A stretch of DNA of 60,194 nucleotides. Source: Sphingobacteriales bacterium TSM_CSS (GTDB taxonomy: Bacteria; Bacteroidota; Bacteroidia; Chitinophagales; UBA2359). Position 1 is the stretch's first letter; each line of letters starts with the position of its first letter. Both the position numbers and the translations under genes were made by a program. The notes below the pieces were generated by a model. It made no database searches and was not told where the DNA came from. It saw only the letters and a program-made list of their open reading frames with translations. Where the stretch lies: assembly GCA_002212985.1 (NCBI GenBank), contig NBMY01000121.1, positions 1 through 60,194 on the forward strand, given 5' to 3'. Below are positions 9,129 through 17,585 of this stretch, one piece after another.

Positions 9129-9167
9129 AAAAGCAGGCAGGTGCGTCTAACCGCCCTGCCTGCTTTT
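9129..9167. terminator. Rho-independent terminator
   Basis: Perfect 13-base arms AAAAGCAGGCAGG (9129-9141) and CCTGCCTGCTTTT (9155-9167) flank a 13-base loop. The A and T ends let it work in both directions, between the dioxygenase gene and the convergent membrane-protein gene. Confidence 0.8.
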
Positions 9168-9170
9168 ATG

Positions 9171-10532
9171 TTACCCCGTTACCGGTATCTCTGCTGCCGC
9201 CGACTGCGGCAGCTTTGCGGCGCGGGCAAGGTGGTGACGGTGCAACACCATAAACAGCATGGCGGCATAAAACGGCAGGCATGGAATTTTATACCTGGCT
9301 AATGCGCCAAAATTATAACTGCTAAACCCCACGGCAAAGGCAAAAATAATTGAAAACAGAAAGCACAACGTAATTTCGGGGTTAGCAAACACCAGCCGCA
9401 GGGTACGCAAAACACCTACTTTCAGCAGCACATACAGGGTGAAAATCAGCATAAAGGTGCTTTCTACGGCGGTAATAAGCACTACGGGGCTATTAGCCTC
9501 AAACAAATAAGGCCGAAACAGCGCAACATTAACCGCCGCCGGAAACTTGCTTAATATGCCCAACGGGGTAAACGTTACTTCGCCCAATGAATAGCCCGAT
9601 TGCCCCTGCTGCTCATACAAAAAGCCATGCCAGGACTGAAACCCGATGGCCATTTCTACAAACTTGGCAAAAAACTTCATAAACAGTGCTGCCAGATTAT
9701 CGCTAAACCAATAGGCATAAAACCCCATGCCCACCAACCCCAAAATAATTACAAAAGCCTTTAACCTGCTTTCGGGTAGCCGGCCCAGATTGGCGGCTAT
9801 TGCCCACCAAACCACAGCCGGCGCAAAACCAACGGCAATATAAGCCTTCAGTTCGCCAATAAGGTAAATGGCAAACAATGCCAGCGCCGCCGAAAAAACA
9901 AGGTGTTTTTTTTTAATAAGCAGGTTGTTGAGGGCGTAAAGCAGCCAGCCCAAGCAACCCAAAGCAATGGTATCTTTCATTAACCCCGAGCCCCAAAACA
10001 CCACCGATGGCATAGCAAACACTGCGAGGGCCATAGAACGGTACAACTGCGGATACCATGAGGTAAACACCCTGTACATAGCCCAGGCGCCCGTAAAACC
10101 CAGCGCTGCAAAAAATACCGATGTTGCCCAGAAACTGTTGCCGCTCAATAAGCCCAGCAAAGCGGCAATGCGTATTACCATATAGGTGTTTTCGCTGTTG
10201 TAAAAGGGCATTTGTTCGGTAATGTAGGCGGTTTGCATGGTTTCGGTGCCGGCGGCAGCGCGCCAAATTTCCCAAACTCGGGCCGGGTTTTCAAAAAAGT
10301 GGTTGTATAAAATGGTGGCGTGGTCGTAATACACCGTTGTATCGCCGCCCGGGTAGTAAAAGCGGTAAATGGCGCAAAACAGCAAGGCACCGGTTACCTT
10401 CAGCAGCAAGCCGGGTAAAAAATAACGCGCATAAGGCTGCCCTGTGCGGTACAAAAAATGCCGCACCAAAAAACCAACAGCCAGCACCAAACATACCGAT
10501 ACCGGCAGCAAAACGGCGTCTTTAAACTCCAA
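9171..10532 (-). CDS. Polytopic membrane protein, unknown function
   Basis: This 453-residue protein has about ten hydrophobic segments separated by short loops and no signal peptide. The first periplasmic loop holds 'YRFYYPGGDTTVYYDHA', a Gly-Gly-Asp-Thr signature I associate with large Bacteroidota membrane proteins that resemble glycosyltransferases of the GT-C sort, where an acidic residue in the first loop is catalytic. That analogy is inference. The C-terminal end is rich in His, Arg and Ala. It is a lone minus-strand gene about 100 bases downstream of the antiporter gene, possibly in the same transcript. Confidence 0.75.
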   Translation of the reverse strand: MEFKDAVLLPVSVCLVLAVGFLVRHFLYRTGQPYARYFLPGLLLKVTGALLFCAIYRFYYPGGDTTVYYDHATILYNHFFENPARVWEIWRAAAGTETMQTAYITEQMPFYNSENTYMVIRIAALLGLLSGNSFWATSVFFAALGFTGAWAMYRVFTSWYPQLYRSMALAVFAMPSVVFWGSGLMKDTIALGCLGWLLYALNNLLIKKKHLVFSAALALFAIYLIGELKAYIAVGFAPAVVWWAIAANLGRLPESRLKAFVIILGLVGMGFYAYWFSDNLAALFMKFFAKFVEMAIGFQSWHGFLYEQQGQSGYSLGEVTFTPLGILSKFPAAVNVALFRPYLFEANSPVVLITAVESTFMLIFTLYVLLKVGVLRTLRLVFANPEITLCFLFSIIFAFAVGFSSYNFGALARYKIPCLPFYAAMLFMVLHRHHLARAAKLPQSAAAEIPVTG

Positions 10533-10639
10533 AGGCGGTAAGGTAAAGGTTAAAACAGAGTTTTACCCCGCAAAAATAGTAAAATTTTACCGGTGTTTAT
10601 TGGCAACGCAACGAAAACAGGCGGGCAGGATGAGGCATA

Positions 10640-12655
10640 TTAGTTTTGTCCGGGGTATAAAATAATGAAGCCGGTATTTTTGAGGTGTTTTGCCAAATGG
10701 AGCGAAAACTCGTCTAATGCGGCGTTATAAGATACGGAGTGGGTTCTGCCAAGGCAAATGGCAAACAGGTCGTTTGAGGTTATGGCGGGGAACAAGGCAG
10801 TGGGGTTTTGCCAGTTGATAACAAACTGAACCGAAAACTCAAAATCGGCCCTGCTTTTTCGTTTATAATCATTTAGAAAATCGGCGGTTGTTGGGTTGGC
10901 AAGGCAAAGTACCGATGCGCCAATATGTTGCGAGAGTCTGCGCACAATAGCCAGGCAATGCCTGAAACCATGTTCGGCTTCGGCGCCGGGTGGCAGGGCC
11001 AGCACAATTCTTTTAACGGCATTTAGCGGGTGAGTTGCTTTTACCACTACAATAGTTTGGTTGAGTTTTTGGAGAATAATTTCGAGCAAGGTGCCAAAAA
11101 AGGCATTGGCGGCAGTTCGGTTTTCGTTCCATCCCAAAATTACATCGGTAACCAACATTTCTTTGGCAGCCCGTACAATGCCGCTTGCAGGATTTAAATC
11201 AACACGGGTAGATAATAGCAGGGGGGTATCGGTAGCGGCTGCGTGCAGCAGTGCTTCTTCCAGCATTTTTTGGTTTTGTCTTACTTTGGTTTCCACCTCA
11301 TGGTCGTCGGTAACTACGGCCAGGGGTATCAGCGGTTCTTTGGAAGACGGGTTTTTTATCAGAACGGCAAAATCTATGAGTTGTTCAATAGTAGAAGGGT
11401 TGGCTACCGATACCAGTATTCTTTCGGGCTTTTCGGGTTTTTCGTCGGTACCTTTATTTTCAACAAGGGCTATTTTTAGTCCTGCCTGTTCTACAACAAA
11501 GGGTCCAATGAGGCAGGTAACCAAAATTACAATAATTACCCCGTTTTGTACCGTATAATCAAAAATACCCAGGTTATAGCCCACCATAGAAATTGCCAGG
11601 GCAGCCGCCGCTTTTGAGTAGCTTAACCCGAAAATAATGTTTCGTTGCGCAGCACGGTAGCCGTGTATTTTTTGCATTACCCAAGCCGGAATTAATTTGC
11701 CAAAAGTAGCAATACCTACCATGGCGGCAGCAAGCGCCAGAGCGCCGGCATCTTGCCAAAAAAGGCTAATATCTGCCAACATGCCAACCCCAAAAAGAAA
11801 AAACGGAATAAACAGGGCATTGCCGGCAAAACTTATGCGCGCCATAAGCGGCGAGGTGTGCGGAACCAGCGCATTAAGCGCCAAACCTGCTAAAAATGCG
11901 CCCACAATGGGTTCAATGTGAAACAACACCATAACCGATGCCGATAAAAAAACAAATACCAGCGTAAACAGGTATTGGTTAACACCTTTGCTTTCTACGT
12001 TTTTAAAAAACCATCGTGCCAGCGGCAGCAGCAGTTTAAGTACCAGCAGCACACAAACACCTAGTCCGCCGGCAAAATACAGCAAAGACCAACCGCTTAT
12101 GCCCCCCTGCACCGAGTCTGATACCAGTGCCAGAATTAACAAAGCAAGCGTATCGGTAATTAAGGTGCTGCCCATTACTACTGTAACGGCTTCATTTTTT
12201 ACAATGCCCAGCCTACGCACAATAGGATATGCCACCAAGGTATGCGGCGAAAATAAAACACCGAATAAAAGTGCTGTGGTAAAGTTGTAATGGAGCAAAA
12301 AATAACCAAAGCAAAAACCCAGCAACACAGGCACACTAAAGGTTAACATGCCTAATTGCACACTTTTTATGCGGTTTCGTTTAAACTGGCGCAGGTCAAT
12401 TTCAAGGCCGGCCAAAAACATTATATAAACAACGCCCACAGCCCCAAACATGCGAATGGTTTCGCCGCGTTCCAGCACGTAAAAACCGTTTGGGCCTAAA
12501 AGGGCGCCGGCAATGATAAGCCCAATAGTATCGGGCACATTAAAACGCCTTAGCAGCAACGGAAACACTAAAAAAGACAGCAGCAGTATGGTAAAAACCA
12601 AAATAGAATCGGTAACCGGCAGCGTAAAACTTGCATTATTGTGTAGCAGTATCAT
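10640..12655 (-). CDS. Cation:proton antiporter (CPA2/Kef-like) with USP-like C-terminus
   Basis: The 671 residues divide into an N-terminal Na+/H+ exchanger domain (about 15-410) with some twelve membrane helices, and a soluble C-terminal part. Typical exchanger text includes 'VPDTIGLIIAGALLGPNGF', 'FLAGLEIDLRQFKRNRIKS' and 'VGAFLAGLALNALVP'. The soluble part (about 425-671) looks like two degenerate universal-stress-protein domains: 'ERILVSVANPSTIEQLIDFA' begins the first and 'KRIVLALPPGAEAEHGF' the second. It lacks the RCK/TrkA-N domain of true Kef channels. It probably exchanges K+ or Na+ for protons, with the cytoplasmic pair sensing a nucleotide or stress signal (inference). Confidence 0.92.
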   Translation of the reverse strand: MILLHNNASFTLPVTDSILVFTILLLSFLVFPLLLRRFNVPDTIGLIIAGALLGPNGFYVLERGETIRMFGAVGVVYIMFLAGLEIDLRQFKRNRIKSVQLGMLTFSVPVLLGFCFGYFLLHYNFTTALLFGVLFSPHTLVAYPIVRRLGIVKNEAVTVVMGSTLITDTLALLILALVSDSVQGGISGWSLLYFAGGLGVCVLLVLKLLLPLARWFFKNVESKGVNQYLFTLVFVFLSASVMVLFHIEPIVGAFLAGLALNALVPHTSPLMARISFAGNALFIPFFLFGVGMLADISLFWQDAGALALAAAMVGIATFGKLIPAWVMQKIHGYRAAQRNIIFGLSYSKAAAALAISMVGYNLGIFDYTVQNGVIIVILVTCLIGPFVVEQAGLKIALVENKGTDEKPEKPERILVSVANPSTIEQLIDFAVLIKNPSSKEPLIPLAVVTDDHEVETKVRQNQKMLEEALLHAAATDTPLLLSTRVDLNPASGIVRAAKEMLVTDVILGWNENRTAANAFFGTLLEIILQKLNQTIVVVKATHPLNAVKRIVLALPPGAEAEHGFRHCLAIVRRLSQHIGASVLCLANPTTADFLNDYKRKSRADFEFSVQFVINWQNPTALFPAITSNDLFAICLGRTHSVSYNAALDEFSLHLAKHLKNTGFIILYPGQN

Positions 12656-12842
12656 TTCGGTGGCTGATGAAAGTTTGCGCTTCTAGTGTTTTGTTAATGT
12701 AAAATGGTAACCCGGCTTAACCACTCAACCAAATGTTTCAAAAAAACTGCCCTTTTTGCGTTGGTGTGCATTTTTTTGCATTATTTAACCCATAATTTTT
12801 GTTTATGCCCTGCAACCCCTGCTTTCTGTAAACTAAGTTGTG

Positions 12843-12850
12843 TACTTTTG
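12843..12850 (+). promoter_or_regulatory. -7 element TACTTTTG for the 12870 lipoprotein gene
   Basis: TACTTTTG fits TAnnTTTG. The start codon at 12870 is only 19 bases away, so the leader would be about 12 bases long. Confidence 0.45.
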
Positions 12851-12869
12851 CAACACATAAACTACGTAA

Positions 12870-13439
12870 ATGCCTGCAAACACCATTTTACCCGTTTCTT
12901 TGCAAATTGCCTGCAAAGGTAAACACTTTTTGGGGTTTATTGTTGTATTAGTTTTTTTGTTGTATGGCGGAAGTTGCAAAAAAACCGCTACCCCGCCCCA
13001 AGCCGTAACAATGCCGCCGCCGGCCGATGCCCAACAACTTAAGCAACCCGAAATTAAACCCGGCACCGCCTACCGCATTGCCATACCGGTAAAAAGCGTT
13101 AAATCGCCCAACAATCAGGGCAATTTTACCTACCGCCTGTTGTGGGCGCTGGTAGAACCCCTCAACAGCGAACAAAAGAAAATAACCATTCAAGTAAAGG
13201 CTATGTTTGAGGGTGCCTGGCAAGGCGCTTTTTGGGAAGAAAATTTTATAATAGTATTGGGCAATGGCAATGTAGTAGCGGCCAACAACCCCACCAAAGA
13301 CATGGTATTGCCCAACCGAACGGTAGAAAAAGGCATTTCGTTTACCATACCCAAAACCGAAAATAAAATTGACCTGATGATTAAAGGCCGTGGTAATAAT
13401 TTCTCCAACATACCCCTTGACCTTGCCAAACCCGAATAA
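12870..13439 (+). CDS. Predicted lipoprotein, unknown function
   Basis: No family is recognised. The 189-residue chain has a hydrophobic core (residues 21-33) followed by a lipobox-like 'LLYGGSC', with the lipidated Cys near residue 36, after which a Pro/Ala-rich linker leads into a beta-rich domain ('YRIAIPVKSVKSPNNQGNF', 'FEGAWQGAFWEENFIIVLG'). The N-terminal region before the core is unusually long (about 20 residues) for a lipoprotein. The start is the only ATG upstream of the lipobox in frame, but a TTG inside could be the real start. It lies just behind a good -7 element and ahead of the ferritin gene. Confidence 0.7.
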   Translation: MPANTILPVSLQIACKGKHFLGFIVVLVFLLYGGSCKKTATPPQAVTMPPPADAQQLKQPEIKPGTAYRIAIPVKSVKSPNNQGNFTYRLLWALVEPLNSEQKKITIQVKAMFEGAWQGAFWEENFIIVLGNGNVVAANNPTKDMVLPNRTVEKGISFTIPKTENKIDLMIKGRGNNFSNIPLDLAKPE

Positions 13440-13629
13440 TGAACCCCAAACCGAACGGAAATTGCTTTTGCATAGAGCGAACTTTGCACCTATACCGCTA
13501 AATTTTGACCCAAAAGGTAAACTTTTATACCCGCAGGGTGTATTTAGTGAAGTACATCATGCCGTTTCAGGGCGGTAAACCTTGTTTGCTATTTCATTAA
13601 ACCTTTCAAAAAAACAAAATAATTACTAT

Positions 13630-14154
13630 ATGCTTTTGCCAAAAGTACAAAATGCGCTTAACCAACAGGTTCAAATAGAAGCCAATGCCTCGCAAAAATA
13701 CTTGGCCATGGCCTGCTGGTGCGATGCCAATGCCTTAGAGGGGTGCGCCCGCTTTTTTTACCGCCACTCCGACGAAGAGCGGATGCACATGCTGAAACTG
13801 GTTCACTATATTAATGATGCCGGCGGAACGGTAAGCATTCCGGCCGTAGAACTGCCGCATTCCGAATATCAAAACATAAGAGAACTGTTTGAAATCGCCT
13901 ATACACATGAGCAAAAAGTATCGGCAGCAATAGATAACCTTATTGAACTTTGTATAACCGAAAAAGATAAGCAAACCGCCAACTTTTTGCAATGGTATTT
14001 AAACGAGCAACACGAGGAAGAAGCTCTTTACCGTACCCTCATTGATCGCATTAAACTCATTGGCATTCAAGACCGCGGGCTTTATTTTATTGATAGGGAA
14101 GTAGATGAGGTAAACGCCAAAAAAGCCGCCGCCGAAGCAGCAGCAGGGAAGTAG
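13630..14154 (+). CDS. ftnA: Non-haem ferritin
   Basis: Ferritin oxidises Fe(II) and stores iron in a 24-subunit shell. The 174-residue protein shows the four-helix ferroxidase ligand set: Glu17, Glu50, His53 ('SDEERMHML'), Glu94 ('YTHEQK') and Gln127/Glu130 ('LNEQHEEEALY'). The start at 13630 is preferred over an upstream in-frame ATG at 13582, because it puts 'MLLPKVQNALNQQVQIE' at the family's usual N-terminus. The C-terminus is Ala/Lys-rich. An 'AACTTTGC' sequence near 13484 could be its -7 element. No iron regulator is nearby. Confidence 0.95.
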   Translation: MLLPKVQNALNQQVQIEANASQKYLAMACWCDANALEGCARFFYRHSDEERMHMLKLVHYINDAGGTVSIPAVELPHSEYQNIRELFEIAYTHEQKVSAAIDNLIELCITEKDKQTANFLQWYLNEQHEEEALYRTLIDRIKLIGIQDRGLYFIDREVDEVNAKKAAAEAAAGK

Positions 14155-14276
14155 CAGCAAAAACTGTTCACCGCAAAAATAACATCGGGGTAAAGGGGTA
14201 AAAAAACAGGCCGACCCGCATCGGCATGTTGCTTGTGCAGGTTTCCTGCCTTTTCCACAGGGTATTCAAATTTATT

Positions 14277-15047
14277 ATGCGCGTTACTTTACTTGGTACC
14301 GGAACTTCTATGGGTGTACCCATTATTGGGTGTGCCTGCCCTGTATGCATCTCAGCCGATGTGCGCGACAAACGCCTTAGAACGGCTGCCCTTATAGAAA
14401 CCGACGGTCTAACTATTGCTATTGACTGTGGCCCCGATTTCAGGCAGCAAATGCTGCAGCACCGCGTACAACACTTAGATGCCGTGCTGTTTACCCATGC
14501 CCACCGCGATCATACCGGCGGACTTGATGATGTGCGAGCCTATAACCTGTGGCAGCAAAAACCCATGCCCGTATATGCCACCCAACGCGTACAGCAAATT
14601 CTTAAAAACCACTACGATTATGTGTTTGTGGAAGACAACAAGTATGCAGGCGCTCCAAACGTTGAACTCCATACCATTTTAAACCATCCTTTTACCGTTA
14701 ATAACCGTGTAACTGTTACGCCCATTGAAGCCCTGCACGGAAACGACCCGGTATTGGGGTTCAGAATACACGATTTTACGTATCTTACCGATGCCAGCCA
14801 TGTAAACTCCCGCGAAGAAGAAAAAATTTCCGGCTCAAAAGTGTTGGTACTCAATGCACTGCGGCAAAAAAAACACTGGTCGCACTTTAACCTGCCCCAA
14901 GCGCTGGAACTCATTAACCGCCTGCAAATTCCAAAAGCCTATCTTACACATATTAGCCACCAAATGGGGCTACATCATGAAGTGGAAAGCAACCTGCTGC
15001 CGCCTCATGTGCGACTGGCCTACGACGGGTTGCAAATAACCCTCTGA
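14277..15047 (+). CDS. PhnP-like metallo-beta-lactamase-fold hydrolase
   Basis: The 256-residue protein has the MBL metal motif 'THAHRDHTGG' (His74, His76, Asp78, His79) and a later His pair ('HGNDPVLG', 'LTHISHQMG'). Near the N-terminus, Cys19-x-Cys21-x-x-Cys24 ('GCACPVC') matches the structural zinc site of PhnP, the cyclic-ribose phosphodiesterase of phosphonate use; 'FLLTH'-type text and 'TDASH' also fit that subfamily. No phosphonate genes are near, so the natural substrate may be another cyclic nucleotide or phosphodiester. I start at 14277 ('MRVTLLGTGTSMGVP'), since residues from an upstream ATG at 14226 do not fit the fold. Confidence 0.9.
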   Translation: MRVTLLGTGTSMGVPIIGCACPVCISADVRDKRLRTAALIETDGLTIAIDCGPDFRQQMLQHRVQHLDAVLFTHAHRDHTGGLDDVRAYNLWQQKPMPVYATQRVQQILKNHYDYVFVEDNKYAGAPNVELHTILNHPFTVNNRVTVTPIEALHGNDPVLGFRIHDFTYLTDASHVNSREEEKISGSKVLVLNALRQKKHWSHFNLPQALELINRLQIPKAYLTHISHQMGLHHEVESNLLPPHVRLAYDGLQITL

Positions 15048-15212
15048 AAAATGCCAGGTTACTCCGGCCTTTGCCCTGTGCCCATGCAAATATTAAACAA
15101 CAAGGGAGTTGGGTGTTCAAAATCTGTTAAAACCTTTGTTCCAAACCTTTTTTTTGGTATCTTGTACTTTATTTGAGCAAATGTTGCCGCATTTTAACCC
15201 TGCCGGACTGCT

Positions 15213-15659
15213 ATGAGCAATACCGTATTTTATACACTTATTTTTATGTATCTGCTGTTTGCCGCAGTGTTTATTGCTTATTACCTGATTGGGCCGGCAA
15301 AAACACAGCATTATTTACAGCACAAAGATTTTTTGTTGGGAACCTGGCAGCGCAAGGGAATAAGCCTTGCCAATCAACCATGGCAAATTGAATATACCTT
15401 TTCCGATGCAGGAACATTTGAGGTAACCGCAAACCCGCCACTACACCTGAAAGGAAACTACCAAATAGTAAGCGAAGTGGAAAACCTGTTGCTGCTGGAA
15501 TTTTACAATATTGAATTTGCCCGCGGCAACCACTTTTACCGCCACCCCCAACATTTACAAATAAGTGTTGACAAGCGCGATAACCTGCTTACCATAGATA
15601 ACCGAACTTACCGCCGCCTTGCTACAGATACCAAAATCCAGACTGCCGGCAATGGTTGA
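15213..15659 (+). CDS. Small membrane-anchored protein, unknown function
   Basis: No family is recognised. One N-terminal membrane helix (residues 6-26) is followed by about 120 residues with alternating hydrophobic strands ('FLLGTWQRKGISL', 'YTFSDAGTFEVTA', 'LKGNYQIVSEVENLLLLEFYN'), which suggests a lipocalin- or NTF2-like beta domain: the opening 'LLGTW' and central 'YTFSDAGTFEV' resemble small lipocalin-like sensors. Topology is not clear. It converges with the transposase-derived gene, with only six bases between the two stop codons. Confidence 0.6.
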   Translation: MSNTVFYTLIFMYLLFAAVFIAYYLIGPAKTQHYLQHKDFLLGTWQRKGISLANQPWQIEYTFSDAGTFEVTANPPLHLKGNYQIVSEVENLLLLEFYNIEFARGNHFYRHPQHLQISVDKRDNLLTIDNRTYRRLATDTKIQTAGNG

Positions 15660-15665
15660 ATTGTC

Positions 15666-16364
15666 TTATATGTCATCTATATCGGAAAGAGTTGCGTCTT
15701 CTCTGTTTTCCGAATCTTGCTTTTTACCGCCGCCTGCTTTTTCCTGCTCAGAAAGCAGTTTAATAATGATATTCGAGATATTGGTATCGTGGTTGTTAAA
15801 CCTAAACTCCAGCTCTTGCAAATACAGGAAAGTGTATTGAGGTTTTACCCCGTAAAATTTGATAAGTTTTTCTTTGGAATAATGGAAAAACCGGCTTATT
15901 AATGGCGGAAGATTGTTTAAAATAGCATCTGCATTGATAAGCGCAGGGCTGTCTGTTGCATTGACCGATGAGTTGAGGTTTGCTGCATCGGGGCGCAGTT
16001 GTTTTGGAGGCATTATTTCGGTTTGGGCATTGTCATGGCTGTTCAGCACATATACTTTACCGTCATGCACCGTAACTCCAAAAACAAGCAAATCTTCTAC
16101 CGAACTGTTTTCTTCGGTGGTAAGGCAAAGTCCTTCGTTTTTATGCCATAAAAGAGGGTAAAGCTGGCTTTTTTTGTCTATGGGTAAACTTTTTACCTCA
16201 TTGGTTTCGTGTTCTGCGATAGCCTCTCTTATTTGCCGGTAGTACTTGTTAACAGTATTTCGGTGGAGTTTTAGCTTGTAAGATGTGTCAATGGCAGTAA
16301 GTCCCGATGCAAAACAACTCACTATCCGTTTTACACGGCGTTTGCTTAAATTGTTTGTTCTCAT
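15666..16364 (-). CDS. Domesticated IS1016/IS1595-like transposase derivative, catalytic residues lost
   Basis: The 232-residue protein lines up with IS1016-type transposases along its length as I remember them. Residues 5-50 form the N-terminal HTH ('LSKRRVKRIVSCFASGLTA', then 'NTVNKYYRQIREAI'). 'LLVFGVTVHDGKVYVLNS' matches the IS1016 strand 'VAVFGLLKRNGKVYTV', and 'KFYGVKPQYTFLYLQELEF' matches 'KFNGIPKEHFELYLKECEW', both ending in RFNN. The DDE residues are gone: no Asp-Glu-Ser in the middle, no Thr-Asp before the third strand, and IENFW has become ISRFF. An acidic tail (about 210-232) is extra. The frame is intact, which suggests a retained DNA-binding role. Starts further up (16511) are possible without a stop, but would run through a perfect palindrome. 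Confidence 0.7.
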   Translation of the reverse strand: MRTNNLSKRRVKRIVSCFASGLTAIDTSYKLKLHRNTVNKYYRQIREAIAEHETNEVKSLPIDKKSQLYPLLWHKNEGLCLTTEENSSVEDLLVFGVTVHDGKVYVLNSHDNAQTEIMPPKQLRPDAANLNSSVNATDSPALINADAILNNLPPLISRFFHYSKEKLIKFYGVKPQYTFLYLQELEFRFNNHDTNISNIIIKLLSEQEKAGGGKKQDSENREDATLSDIDDI

Positions 16365-16436
16365 TAGTTGTTCTTGTTTGAGTTTATATAGGGGTTTTGT
16401 TTTAAATAAGAAAAGGGGCTTCCTTACCCAAGCCTT

Positions 16437-16474
16437 ATTACCACCTTGCACCTTTGAAGGTGCAAGGTGGTAAT
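16437..16474. repeat. Perfect 18-bp inverted repeat, 2-base spacer
   Basis: ATTACCACCTTGCACCTT (16437-16454) and its exact reverse complement (16457-16474) are separated by TG. It lies 73 bases upstream of the transposase-derived gene's start. No T-run follows on either strand, so it is not an ordinary terminator. It could be the binding site of a dimer or a strong leader hairpin. Confidence 0.85.
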
Positions 16475-16765
16475 GGTTTGTATTTGAGCGTAAAGATAGA
16501 GGAAAAGCCAAATTGTTTTTTACTTTTCCATGACATTTTGTAAAAAAAAAGCGTTTTTTATTAAATTTAACATAGAAAAATGTTTAAACGCTTGTTTTTT
16601 AGCCCCAACGATTGGGCAGCACAGCAGAAGTGCTAACTTTTAAATAAAAATTTAGCCTTCTCAGCAAATGTGAGTAAAAGCTGCTACCTTTACTTGTGCG
16701 CGATAAATGCCCTTAACAATACACATACATTTGGCGAAAGCCGTTAAAAAATAACCTTATAACTT

Positions 16766-17182
16766 ATGAAACTACATTATGCCCTTCTTGTAGCAATACT
16801 GGTTTGGAATTCAGGTTGCCAAGGCACCCCCAAAACTGTAGAATCACAAGCTCCCGAAAGCGTGGCGGGTATTAGTTTAATCTATGAAAACCTGGGCGAA
16901 GATACCGTCGGCATCCCTCGCTCGGTGGTGTTGCTTGGCGAAAACGGCGGAGCAATTGTTTTGGATACGCTTTCATTAAACCTTGAAAAGATAGAAAAAG
17001 AAAAATACGCCGCAATGGGTATTCCTGCCGATGCCATTGATGCTTGCGGCGGCTGGTATGCCGGCGGCGGCGACTATTTTTACGTGATAAAACGCAATGG
17101 CAATGCCGTAGTGTACAGAGGCTATTTGGATGAAGAACAAACAGATGATGGCTACCATTGGTCAGAAATTAAAACCGAATAA
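16766..17182 (+). CDS. Predicted lipoprotein, unknown function
   Basis: No family is recognised. The 138-residue chain opens with a short signal sequence and a lipobox-like 'ILVWNSGCQG', with the lipidated Cys at 18. The mature part is small, acidic and beta-rich; it includes 'YENLGEDTVGIPRSVVLL' and a glycine-rich turn 'CGGWYAGGGDYFYVIKRNG', and ends in Tyr-His-Trp text. A possible -7 element TACCTTTA lies at 16686-16693. It is flanked by unrelated genes and its role cannot be inferred from context. Confidence 0.7.
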   Translation: MKLHYALLVAILVWNSGCQGTPKTVESQAPESVAGISLIYENLGEDTVGIPRSVVLLGENGGAIVLDTLSLNLEKIEKEKYAAMGIPADAIDACGGWYAGGGDYFYVIKRNGNAVVYRGYLDEEQTDDGYHWSEIKTE

Positions 17183-17437
17183 AGTCATAAACAGTCCAAA
17201 ATAAACAAAGAGGTAAATTATTCTGGGAAAAAATGTTGTTTTTAAGCCCCAAACCCTTATAAAAAAAGCATTTTAGCCCCCTACCCTTTAAGGTGGAGTA
17301 CACGGGGGGATAGTTTTTTCACTTCACTACCCGGCCTCATTTTCACCATTATCTGTATGGCTAATAACCAAGCACAACAGCAAAGAATACCAAAAATAGT
17401 TTAAAACTTTTTCAAGAATGGGTAAAGAAATACGTTA
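17183..17437. other. Intergenic region before the blaI operators
   Basis: No gene is seen. It holds a C/G-rich segment around 17272-17310 (CCCCCTACCC ... GGGGGGATAG) that may form a weak hairpin, in A/T-rich surroundings. Confidence 0.4.
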
Positions 17438-17473
17438 AACTATAGAAATAGTTGCAAAACTAAAGAAATAGTT
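17438..17473. promoter_or_regulatory. Two tandem BlaI-type operators
   Basis: AACTATAGAAATAGTT (17438-17453) and AACTAAAGAAATAGTT (17458-17473) differ at one base; both are palindromic (AACTA...TAGTT) and they repeat with a 20-base period, close to two helical turns. BlaI/MecI dimers bind paired dyads of this kind in front of their own genes. Confidence 0.75.
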
Positions 17474-17482
17474 GTAAGTTTG
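17452..17482 (+). promoter_or_regulatory. blaI promoter overlapped by the operators
   Basis: TTG at 17452-17454 and TAAGTTTG at 17475-17482 (exact TAnnTTTG) are 20 bases apart. The second operator fills the spacer and the first covers the -33 element, a layout expected for repression by polymerase exclusion. The leader to 17586 would be about 95 bases. Confidence 0.7.
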
Positions 17483-17585
17483 CAGCGGTTGTCCGGCATG
17501 TTACTACTGCCCCAAAGCAACAGTTTTTTAAATAAACAGGCAGCCATACTTTACAATTGCGTATTTTTACTCAACATTTTAACAA

